From JAVVRI01 sp036654795 (GTDB lineage: Bacteria; Bacteroidota; Bacteroidia; Bacteroidales; Tannerellaceae), in the NCBI GenBank assembly GCA_036654795.1, contig JAVVRI010000002.1:1-47786 (forward strand): DNA of 47,786 bases. The letters run 5' to 3'. This document shows, one piece after another, positions 7,893 to 16,094 of the stretch (position 1 is its first letter; every line of letters starts with the position of its first letter). A model generated the notes under the pieces. The model was not told the DNA's origin. It was given only the letters and a program-made list of their open reading frames with translations, and ran no database searches. The position numbers and the translations under genes were made by a program.

Positions 7893-9863
7893 TTATTTCT
7901 TAATGATTAGATAGTCACTGTAAGCCTTGTGCGCATTGACCGCCGTGCGGAAACCATCCCAGTCGGAGGGCTCATAGACGCGTTTCTTGAGGGAGAGCTT
8001 TTGTTGCAGCACGATGCGGTCGGCTGTTTGAGCCAGCGAGCCTTCAAAGTCTGCCGCGCTGCTCTGCTTGCTATCTGCCTTGGAGGCATTCAGCAGGGTG
8101 TAGCCTTTGGGCAGTTGGATGGTTTCGTCCAACTCCACGAGGCGGGAGCAAGCGTCCTTAAAGCCGTATTGGCGTTCCTTCAGATTGGTATTGATGCGCA
8201 GGTAAGAGCGTACGCTATTATAAAGATTGTTCATCACCATTGGCTTAAACATCAGCTCTTCCTTGCCGACAATGGCGTAGCCGGGTATCTCGTAGGTAAA
8301 GGTGATTTGGATCGGACCAGCCTGATAGTCTTTCGGGTTCTTACCATAATCCACCCGTAGCAGACGGGCGTTGGGACTGACGGAGAGCAGCTGTTTTTCC
8401 AGCATATTCTGCCAGTCGCTCTGCCAACCGAGAGTAAACATGCGGCGGATGTTGCTGTCCGATTGACCTTCGGCGGTGATGGTGAACTGTCCGTTCAAGG
8501 TGCCTTCGGCGTTCAGTTTGTTGTTCGCCTTAATGCGCAGGTAGTGGTTCTCTGGAGCCGAGACGGGAGTGAGGCAGAGGTCAGACCCTTCGGGTACACC
8601 CGGCAGGTAGTTCTGTTGCTGTTCGGCGCTGCTCCAGAGCTCGCGGCAGAAGGGAACCCACGTCGGATCGAGTGGGGTATAGGTACCGTTGGACAGTTTG
8701 ACCACGGCCACACAGTGGTTGAAGTGGTCGGCAGGAATGCTTTCCACGCGACTACCTGCCATCGTCATGGCGGGGTAGGCTTCGAAGCCCGCCATGCGGA
8801 GGAAGGAGATTAGTGTTCCGGCAATATCCTTGCAGACGCCGGCGCGGTCGGTATAGTTCATCTTCGTGTTATGCAGCGTGAAGCCTTCGCCTTTGCCCAT
8901 CGAGATGCCGGAGTAGCGGATGTTGTCTGCTACCCAGTGGGTGAGGACGGCTATCTTCTCCATCTCAGTGGTCTTACCTTTGATCAGCTCGTCCACCTTC
9001 TTCTGTGCTTCGGGCAGGGCGGCAAAGCTTTTATAGTCTTCATTCACCTTGTTAAACCAAAGTGATTTGTCCTGCCAGCGGGGGGTAGAGCTCATCATAA
9101 GCTTCGGCGCGGCATCGAAAAGACCGACCATGTTGGGCTCCTGTCGGACGGGCATCAGGTCGTTCGTTGCGAAGGTGTAGGCCTTTCGTCCCTCTTCGTA
9201 GCGCATCGAGGAGGCGCACTCGCCTTGATAGAATTGGAACTGCATCTCCTTCTCCATCGGGATGGAGACGCGATAGACTTTGCGCACTGTCGGCTCTGTT
9301 GCCCAGAAGGGCACGATGTCGTAAAATTGTCCTTGCATCGGAGGGATGAAGCGGGAATCATCGTCTCCCGTCTCTGTCCCGGTCAGCAAGGCGTAAGTGA
9401 AACCTTTCTTGTCGATCCGGTAGTCCACGATGTCGCCCGGCTCAAGGCGTCCCACTTCGAGCATGATCTGGCGCGCCCCCCAATAGATGGCGCGGGCAGG
9501 GGCGGCATAATCCTTGGCTGCCGTTACGTCCAGATTGACCACGTCGCCATTGGCACGATAGATCGTAGCCCGCCCGAAGGAGGCGTAGGCCGTCAGCGGA
9601 TCGTAGTCGTACTTGATAATCCTATTGGCCACTGCTCCGGCTGTGGTCATTACTTTAAACGTCCGGCAGACGGCAAAGGTGCCTGAGCCGGTTGGCTGTA
9701 CATTGACAGAGGTACTGTCCAGCAACGTCACGCAGTCGAAGCCGGCGTAATGCTGTTGATGTTGAATGGTCGGATCCTGCGGCGTCCGACAACTCTCCCC
9801 GCTCTGTCCGTATGCTGACGAGAGGGCGAGTAGCGAGAGAAGAATAGTGTTAATCTGCTTCAT
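7893..9863 (-). CDS. Exported DUF3857/transglutaminase-like protein
   Basis: This 656-residue exported protein has a signal peptide at residues 1-20 (ending in AYGQ). DUF3857 occupies about 45-230, a transglutaminase-like papain fold about 285-410, and a C-terminal beta domain the rest. The catalytic triad appears intact: C344 in RAGVCKD, H383 in DHFNHC and D399 in TPLDPTW. Such proteins are expected to act on peptide or isopeptide bonds in the periplasm, but no substrate is known. It is the first full-size gene of a minus-strand operon with the paralogue at 6137 (7-base gap) and the GH84 enzyme. A TATATTTG promoter box lies upstream at 9993-10000, with a 33-residue ORF in between. Confidence 0.88.
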   Translation of the reverse strand: MKQINTILLSLLALSSAYGQSGESCRTPQDPTIQHQQHYAGFDCVTLLDSTSVNVQPTGSGTFAVCRTFKVMTTAGAVANRIIKYDYDPLTAYASFGRATIYRANGDVVNLDVTAAKDYAAPARAIYWGARQIMLEVGRLEPGDIVDYRIDKKGFTYALLTGTETGDDDSRFIPPMQGQFYDIVPFWATEPTVRKVYRVSIPMEKEMQFQFYQGECASSMRYEEGRKAYTFATNDLMPVRQEPNMVGLFDAAPKLMMSSTPRWQDKSLWFNKVNEDYKSFAALPEAQKKVDELIKGKTTEMEKIAVLTHWVADNIRYSGISMGKGEGFTLHNTKMNYTDRAGVCKDIAGTLISFLRMAGFEAYPAMTMAGSRVESIPADHFNHCVAVVKLSNGTYTPLDPTWVPFCRELWSSAEQQQNYLPGVPEGSDLCLTPVSAPENHYLRIKANNKLNAEGTLNGQFTITAEGQSDSNIRRMFTLGWQSDWQNMLEKQLLSVSPNARLLRVDYGKNPKDYQAGPIQITFTYEIPGYAIVGKEELMFKPMVMNNLYNSVRSYLRINTNLKERQYGFKDACSRLVELDETIQLPKGYTLLNASKADSKQSSAADFEGSLAQTADRIVLQQKLSLKKRVYEPSDWDGFRTAVNAHKAYSDYLIIKK

Positions 9864-9870
9864 TAAGTTA

Positions 9871-9972
9871 TTATTTAAGATTTACTTGTTCGTTGATAAT
9901 GGTTTCTATAGCTACAATAAAGTCGGCGGCTTTGGGCAACAATTCGGTTACCTCTTCGGCTGGTCGTCTCAT
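9871..9972 (-). CDS. Possible 33-residue leader ORF
   Basis: ATG at 9972 to TAA at 9871 encodes MRRPAEEVTELLPKAADF plus 15 more residues, acidic and probably helical. It begins about 20 bases after a good -7 box and ends 7 bases before the ATG of the DUF3857/transglutaminase gene, which is the spacing expected for a first operon gene or a leader peptide. I know of no homologue, and chance cannot be excluded for an ORF this short. Confidence 0.3.
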   Translation of the reverse strand: MRRPAEEVTELLPKAADFIVAIETIINEQVNLK

Positions 9973-9992
9973 GGTTATTTGTTTTAATTCAA

Positions 9993-10000
9993 CAAATATA
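9993..10000 (-). promoter_or_regulatory. Promoter -7 box for the DUF3857/GH84 operon
   Basis: Read on the minus strand this is TATATTTG, a perfect TAnnTTTG box, placed about 20 bases before the 33-residue ORF and about 130 bases before the DUF3857 gene. No clear TTTG is visible at the -33 distance. Confidence 0.5.
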
Positions 10001-10108
10001 CATCATTATTCTTTACGGTCTTGCTCTGGATGTGGCTTTTTTGGTGGATGGTTGATTGGTATGAAAGTATAATCAGTGAATTTGGTTGCTGAAACCGTAA
10101 TTCGTCTA

Positions 10109-10139
10109 TTGTTCAACCTTGGGGTAGTCCCTAATTTTG
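10109..10139 (+). promoter_or_regulatory. Promoter for the DUF418 gene
   Basis: TTG at 10109-10111, a 20-base spacer and TAATTTTG at 10132-10139 match the Bacteroidales consensus. The box overlaps an in-frame TTG at 10137, which argues that this TTG is not the translation start and favours the ATG at 10161. Confidence 0.65.
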
Positions 10140-10160
10140 CAGCATAAAAATCATAAAAGA

Positions 10161-11435
10161 ATGAAACAAGAAAAAGCTATCACCATTCCCCTCCGTCGAA
10201 TTACAGTTATTGATGCTTTAAGAGGATTTGCTCTGCTGGGTGTAATCGTTACGCATATGCTGCAACATTACGGTATTTTTTCATTTTCGGCAGTAGAAGC
10301 AGGGGAGGCTCTCTTTCCAGAAATGGATGCAATCATCCAATGGCTGCTGAGGAATGTGATCATGGGAAAGTTTATTAATATTTTTGCATTTCTGTTTGGA
10401 TTAAGCTTTTTTATACAGATGGATTCCGCGGCAAAGAAAGGAGTTGATTTTCGCCAACGTTTCCTGTGGCGTATGGCGATACTGTTCATTATCGGAATGG
10501 TGGGAAACTGTTTCTATACAGGCGACATACTGTCTATTTATGCTGTGTTTGGGGTGTTGATGGTGGCTCTTTACAGAGTGCGAAACCGGACACTCATTCT
10601 TTTAATATTACTTTTACTCGTTGGCGTTCCACGTATAACAACAGCGACTTACGAGTTGATGAGCGTAAAAACAGAGCAGGTAGTGAACACTGAAACCCGC
10701 CCTTCGATGCAATCTTCAACGCAACGGAGAGAAGAACCTTCATTTCTGAACTCGGCAAAAGAGAATCTGACAAGAGGATTGCAGGGGAAGATGAATTATC
10801 AATTCGGCTTTTATGGGCGCGGATACCTTACGCTGGCTCTCTTTATCTTTGGATTTATAGTCGGACGTTTGCGCTTTTTCGAGGAGGTTCACTTACAAAG
10901 ACGGCGAAACGGGATTCTATTTGTCAGCTTTGTTGTTGCAATTGTAGCAATCAATATAATCCTTGGCCTTTTACCTGAACCTCCGTCAAACCGTATGTTT
11001 ATGACTGGGATAAGAGATGGCAACCTAGACGCTTCGCTATTGGCAACAATGGCTCTGATTGACATTAAAAGTGCACTTTTCTCCGGAGCGCTGTCCATGG
11101 GATTTATTACGCTTTATCAAATTAAAAGCATCGGAAGATGTTTGAACGTAATTTCTCCATACGGACGAATGGGCTTGACAAATTATGAGATGCAGAGCGT
11201 TATCGGCTGCCTGCTATTCTCGGCGTGGGGCTGCGGCTCTATATTCGGTCACTGGGGAACAACAGCAGTATTCGCACTGGCGTTGATTGTTTATGCCTTG
11301 CAAGTGGTTGTGAGTAAATATTGGTTGAAATGTTATCTATACGGACCGCTTGAATGGTTATGGCGTTCTGTCACCTACCTGAAATTGCAACCCTTTAATC
11401 GGACAGGGCACACGTTTTCGGGAGGAAAGCAGTAG
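10161..11435 (+). CDS. DUF418 (YeiB-like) membrane protein
   Basis: This is a 424-residue polytopic inner-membrane protein. The N-terminal signature VIDALRGFALLGVIVTHML (about residues 13-31) and the C-terminal DUF418 block GRMGLTNYEMQSVIGCLLF identify the YeiB/DUF418 family. A non-membrane loop between about residues 170 and 215 is rich in Ser, Thr, Glu and Arg. Family members have no firmly assigned activity; a transport or acyltransferase-like role has been suggested for relatives. The ATG at 10161 is preferred over the in-frame TTG at 10137 because the latter lies inside the promoter box. The gene stands alone, convergent with menE, and a palindromic 41-nt element lies in the spacer. Confidence 0.85.
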   Translation: MKQEKAITIPLRRITVIDALRGFALLGVIVTHMLQHYGIFSFSAVEAGEALFPEMDAIIQWLLRNVIMGKFINIFAFLFGLSFFIQMDSAAKKGVDFRQRFLWRMAILFIIGMVGNCFYTGDILSIYAVFGVLMVALYRVRNRTLILLILLLLVGVPRITTATYELMSVKTEQVVNTETRPSMQSSTQRREEPSFLNSAKENLTRGLQGKMNYQFGFYGRGYLTLALFIFGFIVGRLRFFEEVHLQRRRNGILFVSFVVAIVAINIILGLLPEPPSNRMFMTGIRDGNLDASLLATMALIDIKSALFSGALSMGFITLYQIKSIGRCLNVISPYGRMGLTNYEMQSVIGCLLFSAWGCGSIFGHWGTTAVFALALIVYALQVVVSKYWLKCYLYGPLEWLWRSVTYLKLQPFNRTGHTFSGGKQ

Positions 11436-11478
11436 TGTGCTGCCAGCGCAGATGATCAAAGCTTCTCGATTTGTATGT

Positions 11479-11519
11479 TTTGAACTAACGATTGGCATCA
11501 AAAGTACTAATAGTTCGGA
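11479..11519 (-). repeat. 41-nt intergenic element, copy 1 (3' of menE)
   Basis: On the minus strand this lies 8 bases past the menE stop and matches 37 of 41 positions of the element at 21784-21824, which lies 19 bases past the stop of the cysteine desulfidase-like gene. Both copies have the same orientation relative to the preceding gene. GAACTA and TAGTTC near its ends form an inverted repeat, and half-units recur after 22 bp. Confidence 0.85.
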
Positions 11520-11527
11520 TGAATGAC

Positions 11528-12550
11528 TTACTCTGTTACGATTCGTCGGCAGGTTGCCCTGTCTATTTTACCATTGCCGGTGAGGGGGAGGGAGGAGACT
11601 GTGACAATCTGCTTCGGTCTGTCATAACCCGGAAAGAGATGGGTTAGCAGTACGCTGAGGGAAGTTGTATCCACAGGTGCCTCTACGAGTAGTACAACAG
11701 ATTCGCCAAGGCGTGCATCCGGTCGGGCAGTGATGGCAAATGGGGTCGTAATGTAGGGGCGGAGTATTGCTTCTACCGTTTCAGCCTGCACTTTAATGCC
11801 ACCTGTGTTGATGGTGTTGTCTTTTCTACCTAAAATGATGAAGCTACCGTCCGGAAGGAGGCGGGCGATGTCATTTGTCACCAACCTTTCGCTACAGACC
11901 ATCGGAGCGTCTATCACTAACGCATCGTCTGGTGTGAGGCTGAGGCGGACGGAAGGGAGGGGCGTATAGGCGGCGGAGGCGTCTGGTCCGTTCAGGCGGC
12001 GGAGGGCGATGTGGGAGAGGGTCTCCGTCATGCCATACGTGGAGTAGACGGGGTTTGGCAGGGTGCGGATCTCGGCCTCGAGTGTTGCGTCGATAGCACC
12101 GCCCCCGATGATAAGCCGTCTGATGCGGGCAAGGCGCCTGCGCTCTTCAGGCACGCGAAGGCTGTTATAGACTTGGAGGGGAATCATGGCGGCAAGGTCG
12201 ATCCATTCGTCCATCTCTTTGAGCGGACGGCCGCCGGGGCTGACGACGACGAGGCGCAGACCGCTGACGAGGGCGCGGACGACCATCATCTTGCCGGCGA
12301 TGTATCGGAGGGGCATACAGAGAAGCGCTGCCTCACCCGCTCGAAGGTTGAGGTATGCGGCCGTTTGAAGGGCGCTTTGGCGCATCTGCTCTTTGCGGAC
12401 GGTGTATGGTTTGGGCGTCCCGGTGGAGCCGGAGGTATGCACTGTCACAGTCTCCGATGTGTCTGTCCATTCCGTGAGGAAGGTTTCCAGCTCATTCCGG
12501 AAGGCGGCTGTAAGGGCTGTGGGGGTTATGATCGTTGGTCTCTTTTCCAT
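11528..12550 (-). CDS. menE: o-Succinylbenzoate-CoA ligase
   Basis: This 340-residue cytoplasmic enzyme of the ANL superfamily activates o-succinylbenzoate to its CoA thioester in menaquinone synthesis. Visible motifs are the P-loop TSGSTGTPKPYTV (about residues 40-52), STYGMTET (about 170), GRKDNTINTGG (about 241) and the C-terminal catalytic Lys region LTGNGKIDRA (about 324). It is about 100 residues shorter than enterobacterial MenE and lacks part of the N-terminal subdomain, as in other Bacteroides MenE proteins I recall. Its start lies 3 bases after the menC stop, and it is the last gene of the men operon. Position in the operon decides the assignment over other acyl-CoA ligases. Confidence 0.93.
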   Translation of the reverse strand: MEKRPTIITPTALTAAFRNELETFLTEWTDTSETVTVHTSGSTGTPKPYTVRKEQMRQSALQTAAYLNLRAGEAALLCMPLRYIAGKMMVVRALVSGLRLVVVSPGGRPLKEMDEWIDLAAMIPLQVYNSLRVPEERRRLARIRRLIIGGGAIDATLEAEIRTLPNPVYSTYGMTETLSHIALRRLNGPDASAAYTPLPSVRLSLTPDDALVIDAPMVCSERLVTNDIARLLPDGSFIILGRKDNTINTGGIKVQAETVEAILRPYITTPFAITARPDARLGESVVLLVEAPVDTTSLSVLLTHLFPGYDRPKQIVTVSSLPLTGNGKIDRATCRRIVTE

Positions 12551-12553
12551 GCT

Positions 12554-13588
12554 TTACTTCTTTTCTTTGTACCACAGCGAACCTCCGACGACGACGAGCG
12601 GCAGATCTATATTATCTGTAAACAAAGCTCCCGTGCCCAGTCCTTGCGGCAGCGGGTTATTCTGCGTTGCGCACCATTGGGCGATGGCATTAAGGCCGAT
12701 GTTCGACTCGAGTGCGCTCGTTGCCCACCAACCGATGTTGCGACGGGCGGCCTCGCCGATCCACTCCTCCGAGCCGACGAATCCACCGACGAGTGAGGGT
12801 TTGAGGATGATGTATTGCGGGCGGATGGCGTCCAGCAGGACTGCTTTCTCCGCCGGTGTGTTGTGGTCGATCAGCTCCTCGTCCAGCGCGATGGGCAGGG
12901 GGCTGCGGGCGGCGAGGCGAGCCATCTCTTCCCATTGCCCGGCGCGTATGGGCTGCTCGATGGAGTGCAGTTTCATTTTGGCGAGTCTTTCGAGCTTCTT
13001 CATGGCATCGGCGGGGGTGAAGGCGCCATTGGCGTCTACCCTCAGCTCGATGTCTTTGGGGCTGAATCGGCGGCGGATGTAATGAAGGAGGTCTATCTCA
13101 TCATCGAAATTGATGGCGCCTATCTTGAGCTTGATGCAGTTGAAGCCTGCCTCCAGCTTCTTTTTGATCTGTTCCAGCATGGCGTGTTGCGGCCCCATCC
13201 AGATGAGTCCGTTGATGGGGGTGCCGGCTTCTCCGCGCGAGAAGGGGGTGTCCCAAAGGGCGAAGTCGTTCGTCTGATAATGGCGTATAGCCGTCTCGAG
13301 CCCGAACAAGATGGAGGGATAGGGGCGGAGTGCTTCCACATCCAGCCTGCCTGTAGCCTCGAACGTCTGGCAGGCGTCGGACAATCGTTGCCCGTAGTCC
13401 GACACATCGTCGCAACTGAGGTTGGGCAGCGGCGCACATTCGCCTATGCCTGTGCGTCCGGGTTCTTCGTCGGACGTGAGGTGCACATACCAGCTGTTTC
13501 GCAGGGTGTAGACACCTCGCGAAGTGCCGGCCGCTTGCTTGAAGTGCAGGGTGCGGGGCACGATCTGCAGGTGATAGTGCGGCATCAT
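12554..13588 (-). CDS. menC: o-Succinylbenzoate synthase
   Basis: This 344-residue enolase-superfamily enzyme dehydrates SHCHC to o-succinylbenzoate. It has the expected KxK motif (IKLKIGA, about residue 153), metal ligands in LRVDANGAF (about 182), SIEQPI (about 209) and ALDEELI (about 234), and a late Lys in YIILKPSLVGG. Its closest relatives include dipeptide epimerases, but its place between menB and menE makes MenC the best reading. The ATG at 13588 overlaps the menB stop by 4 bases, indicating translational coupling. Confidence 0.92.
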   Translation of the reverse strand: MMPHYHLQIVPRTLHFKQAAGTSRGVYTLRNSWYVHLTSDEEPGRTGIGECAPLPNLSCDDVSDYGQRLSDACQTFEATGRLDVEALRPYPSILFGLETAIRHYQTNDFALWDTPFSRGEAGTPINGLIWMGPQHAMLEQIKKKLEAGFNCIKLKIGAINFDDEIDLLHYIRRRFSPKDIELRVDANGAFTPADAMKKLERLAKMKLHSIEQPIRAGQWEEMARLAARSPLPIALDEELIDHNTPAEKAVLLDAIRPQYIILKPSLVGGFVGSEEWIGEAARRNIGWWATSALESNIGLNAIAQWCATQNNPLPQGLGTGALFTDNIDLPLVVVGGSLWYKEKK

Positions 13589-14409
13589 GGGAACTTGGGG
13601 TAATCTTCGAAGCGAGGGCGGCGTTTCTCGAGAAAAGCTTTGCCACCTTCCTGTGCCTCGTCGGTCATGTAATAGAGCATTGTCGCGTCTCCGGCCAGCT
13701 CTTGAATGCCGGCTTGGCCATCCAGCTCGGCGTTCAGTCCGGCTTTGATCATGCGCAGGGCGAGCGGACTGAGCAGCATCATCTCTTCAGACCACTCTAC
13801 GTATTCATCTTCCAGCTTATCCAGCGGAACCACTTTGTTCACCAGTCCCATGTCTAATGCCTCTTGCGCCGTGTATTTACGGCAGAGAAACCAGATCTCG
13901 CGTGCCTTCTTCTGGCCCACGATGCGGGCTAAATAAGAAGAGCCGAAGCCGGCGTCGAAGCTGCCCACACGCGGGCCGGTCTGACCGAAGATGGCATTAT
14001 CGGAAGCGATGGTGAGGTCGCAGACGACGTGCAACACGTGTCCACCCCCAATCGCAAAGCCGTTTACCGCCGCAACGACTGGCTTGGGCATCGACCGGAT
14101 CTGCTTCTGCACGTCCAGCACGTTGAGGCGGGCAACTCCGTCTTTGCCCACATAGCCTCCGTGTCCTTTTACGTTCATATCTCCTCCGGCGCAGAAGGCA
14201 GTATCGCCGGCACCGGTCAGTATAATCACACAGATGTCCGGACGCTCGCGGCAGATGTAGAGGGCGTCGCTCATCTCCGTTGTCGTGGTGGGGGTGAAGG
14301 CGTTACGATAGCGCTCGCGGTTGATGGTGATGCGGGCTATGCCGTGATAGAAATCAAACAGAATCTCTTCATATTCTTTGATGGTTGTCCATTCTCTTGT
14401 TGTTGACAT
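13585..14409 (-). CDS. menB: 1,4-Dihydroxy-2-naphthoyl-CoA synthase
   Basis: This 274-residue crotonase-fold enzyme closes the second ring of the naphthoquinone. The oxyanion-hole segments are GAGDTAFCAGGD (about residues 66-77) and AVNGFAIGGGHVLHVVCDL (about 113-131). The MenB-specific stretch TGPRVGSFDAGFGSSYLARIVG and the late DEYVEWSEEM block are also present. It starts 2 bases after the menD stop and overlaps menC by 4 bases. All family-typical regions are full length. Confidence 0.96.
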   Translation of the reverse strand: MSTTREWTTIKEYEEILFDFYHGIARITINRERYRNAFTPTTTTEMSDALYICRERPDICVIILTGAGDTAFCAGGDMNVKGHGGYVGKDGVARLNVLDVQKQIRSMPKPVVAAVNGFAIGGGHVLHVVCDLTIASDNAIFGQTGPRVGSFDAGFGSSYLARIVGQKKAREIWFLCRKYTAQEALDMGLVNKVVPLDKLEDEYVEWSEEMMLLSPLALRMIKAGLNAELDGQAGIQELAGDATMLYYMTDEAQEGGKAFLEKRRPRFEDYPKFP

Positions 14410-14411
14410 GT

Positions 14412-16079
14412 CTATTCTTGTTTTAATTGATGGTAATATTCTTTCAGTAGGCGTACGTCTTCTGTGCGGTTGGTAAAGACTTCGAGCAGCAGCGGCTTTG
14501 CCTGTGGGGAGGGATCGGCAAGGGCGGTAATGGCCGCTCGCAGTTCCTCCTCATTGTGTGCACTGAGGTAGGCGAAGCCGCGCTCCGTAGCCCAGCCGGT
14601 GGCTGAGGTGGTGTGCTCGGCGGTGACGAAGCGGTGCGTCTCTCCTGTCATTTTGAGGCCGGGCAGTGCTTCAAATATCTCTCCTCCGCCATTGTTAAGC
14701 AGCAGGATGCGTAGGTTTGTTCCGAGGTATCCGTTCCAGAGCGCGTTCATGTCGTAGAAGAAGCTCAGATCGCCTATCACTATAAAGTTTATCTTGTCTG
14801 AAGCGGTGGCATAGCCGATGGCGGTGGATAGTGAGCCTTCAATGCCGCTCGTCCCGCGGTTACAGCATACTTCTACTTCGTCGGGTAGAGGGAAGAGTTG
14901 AGCGTAGCGCACGGTGGAACTGTTGGCCAGATGGAGTGCGGAGGGCGTGGGCAGGGCGGCGATGAGTGCCCCGATAGCTGCCATTTCGGAGTAGGGCAGG
15001 GCGGGTACGGGTAGTGCCTTGGTGCGTTGCTCCCAAAGACGGGGGTATTCGCTCGTCTTATTCTCCATCAGGTAGGCTATCTTTTCGAGAAACTCGAAGG
15101 GATCCATCTCGATGACGGTGGTCAGGCAGCCGTATAAGTCGGCCACAGCTCCGTCTGCTGCCACGTGCCAATGCTCCTTCGGCGGGTGTTGGCGGAGGAA
15201 TTTCTTGAGGCGCTTCGACACGATGTGGCCGCCGTAGGTAATGAGTAGTTCGGGCGTCATCTCGCTCTGTGTCTCGTCGGTGAGGGCGTAGAGGGCGGCG
15301 TCGAAGTTTCGGACGGGGATACCAGGCACGGTCTTGTTTCCAGTGTGTTCCGTTAGCCAAGCAAAGTGCTTGTAGAGCAACTTGGCGTATTTTTTCTCGA
15401 AGAGATAGATGAGGCTCATTTGCCCGACAACGATCATGCGCTTACCGTAATTATTGAGGCGCTCAATGAGCGTATTATATTCCCTGTCGTAGATGTTTAG
15501 CCCTTGATAGCGGGTGATGACGCGCACGGGGAGCAGCTCTTCGGTGGTAAATTGGAAGAGAGGTTCGGAGATGGGTACGTTGATGTGTACCGGTCCCTTC
15601 CCGTGGTGGCTAAGTTCCAGCAAGGCTTCGTTTACAAGGCGGTTGCAGTGCCATTCGTCTTCGTCATTCATGACTTCAGGCAGATTGACCGACTTTTTGA
15701 CTAGCGGGCCGAATATGTCCGGCTGGGGCAGGGTCTGCCCGTCCATCTGTCCGATCCAGGCGGTCGGTCGGTCGGCGGAGATGACGACGAGGGGCACTTG
15801 CTGATAGTAGGCCTCCGCCACGGCGGGGTGGAGGTTGAGCAGCGCCGTGCCGGAGGTGCAGCATACGGCGGCCGGCTGTCCGCCATGCAGCGCCAAGCCG
15901 AGGGCGAAGAAGCCGGCGCTTCGCTCGTCCGTCACCTGATAGCAGGTGAAGTCTGGGTGTGTGGCCAGTGTGTGCACAATAGGCGCGTTGCGGCTACCGG
16001 GGCAAAGTACGATCTTCTTTACACCGTGCTCTTTGAGGAGGGCAACGAGTTGCAGTATGTTTTTCTTGTCTGTGTACAT
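14412..16079 (-). CDS. menD: SEPHCHC synthase (thiamine diphosphate enzyme)
   Basis: This 555-residue enzyme condenses isochorismate with 2-oxoglutarate. The N-terminal pyrimidine-binding domain shows KIVLCPGSRNAPIVH, VTDERSAGFFALGLA with the catalytic-type Glu, and CTSGTALLNLHPAV. It is followed by SADRP and WIGQMDGQTLPQP, typical of MenD. The C-terminal PP domain carries GDLSFFYDMNALWNG and LLNNGGGEIF. The length is normal for the family. It lies 15 bases after menF and 2 bases before menB. Confidence 0.96.
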   Translation of the reverse strand: MYTDKKNILQLVALLKEHGVKKIVLCPGSRNAPIVHTLATHPDFTCYQVTDERSAGFFALGLALHGGQPAAVCCTSGTALLNLHPAVAEAYYQQVPLVVISADRPTAWIGQMDGQTLPQPDIFGPLVKKSVNLPEVMNDEDEWHCNRLVNEALLELSHHGKGPVHINVPISEPLFQFTTEELLPVRVITRYQGLNIYDREYNTLIERLNNYGKRMIVVGQMSLIYLFEKKYAKLLYKHFAWLTEHTGNKTVPGIPVRNFDAALYALTDETQSEMTPELLITYGGHIVSKRLKKFLRQHPPKEHWHVAADGAVADLYGCLTTVIEMDPFEFLEKIAYLMENKTSEYPRLWEQRTKALPVPALPYSEMAAIGALIAALPTPSALHLANSSTVRYAQLFPLPDEVEVCCNRGTSGIEGSLSTAIGYATASDKINFIVIGDLSFFYDMNALWNGYLGTNLRILLLNNGGGEIFEALPGLKMTGETHRFVTAEHTTSATGWATERGFAYLSAHNEEELRAAITALADPSPQAKPLLLEVFTNRTEDVRLLKEYYHQLKQE

Positions 16080-16094
16080 AATGTTGTTGTTCTA

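Noticed and set aside
3650..9686. Several 90-150 residue plus-strand frames opposite the GH84 and DUF3857 genes
   Set aside because: They overlap well-supported genes completely and show no recognisable family or promoter.
10137..10160. TTG start for the DUF418 gene
   Set aside because: The TTG is part of the TAATTTTG promoter box, so it cannot be in the transcript. The ATG at 10161 is used instead.
12011..13646. Long antisense frames opposite menE/menC/menB
   Set aside because: They are shadows caused by codon bias in GC-rich genes; products are low-complexity and rich in Gly/Arg/Asp, with no domain.
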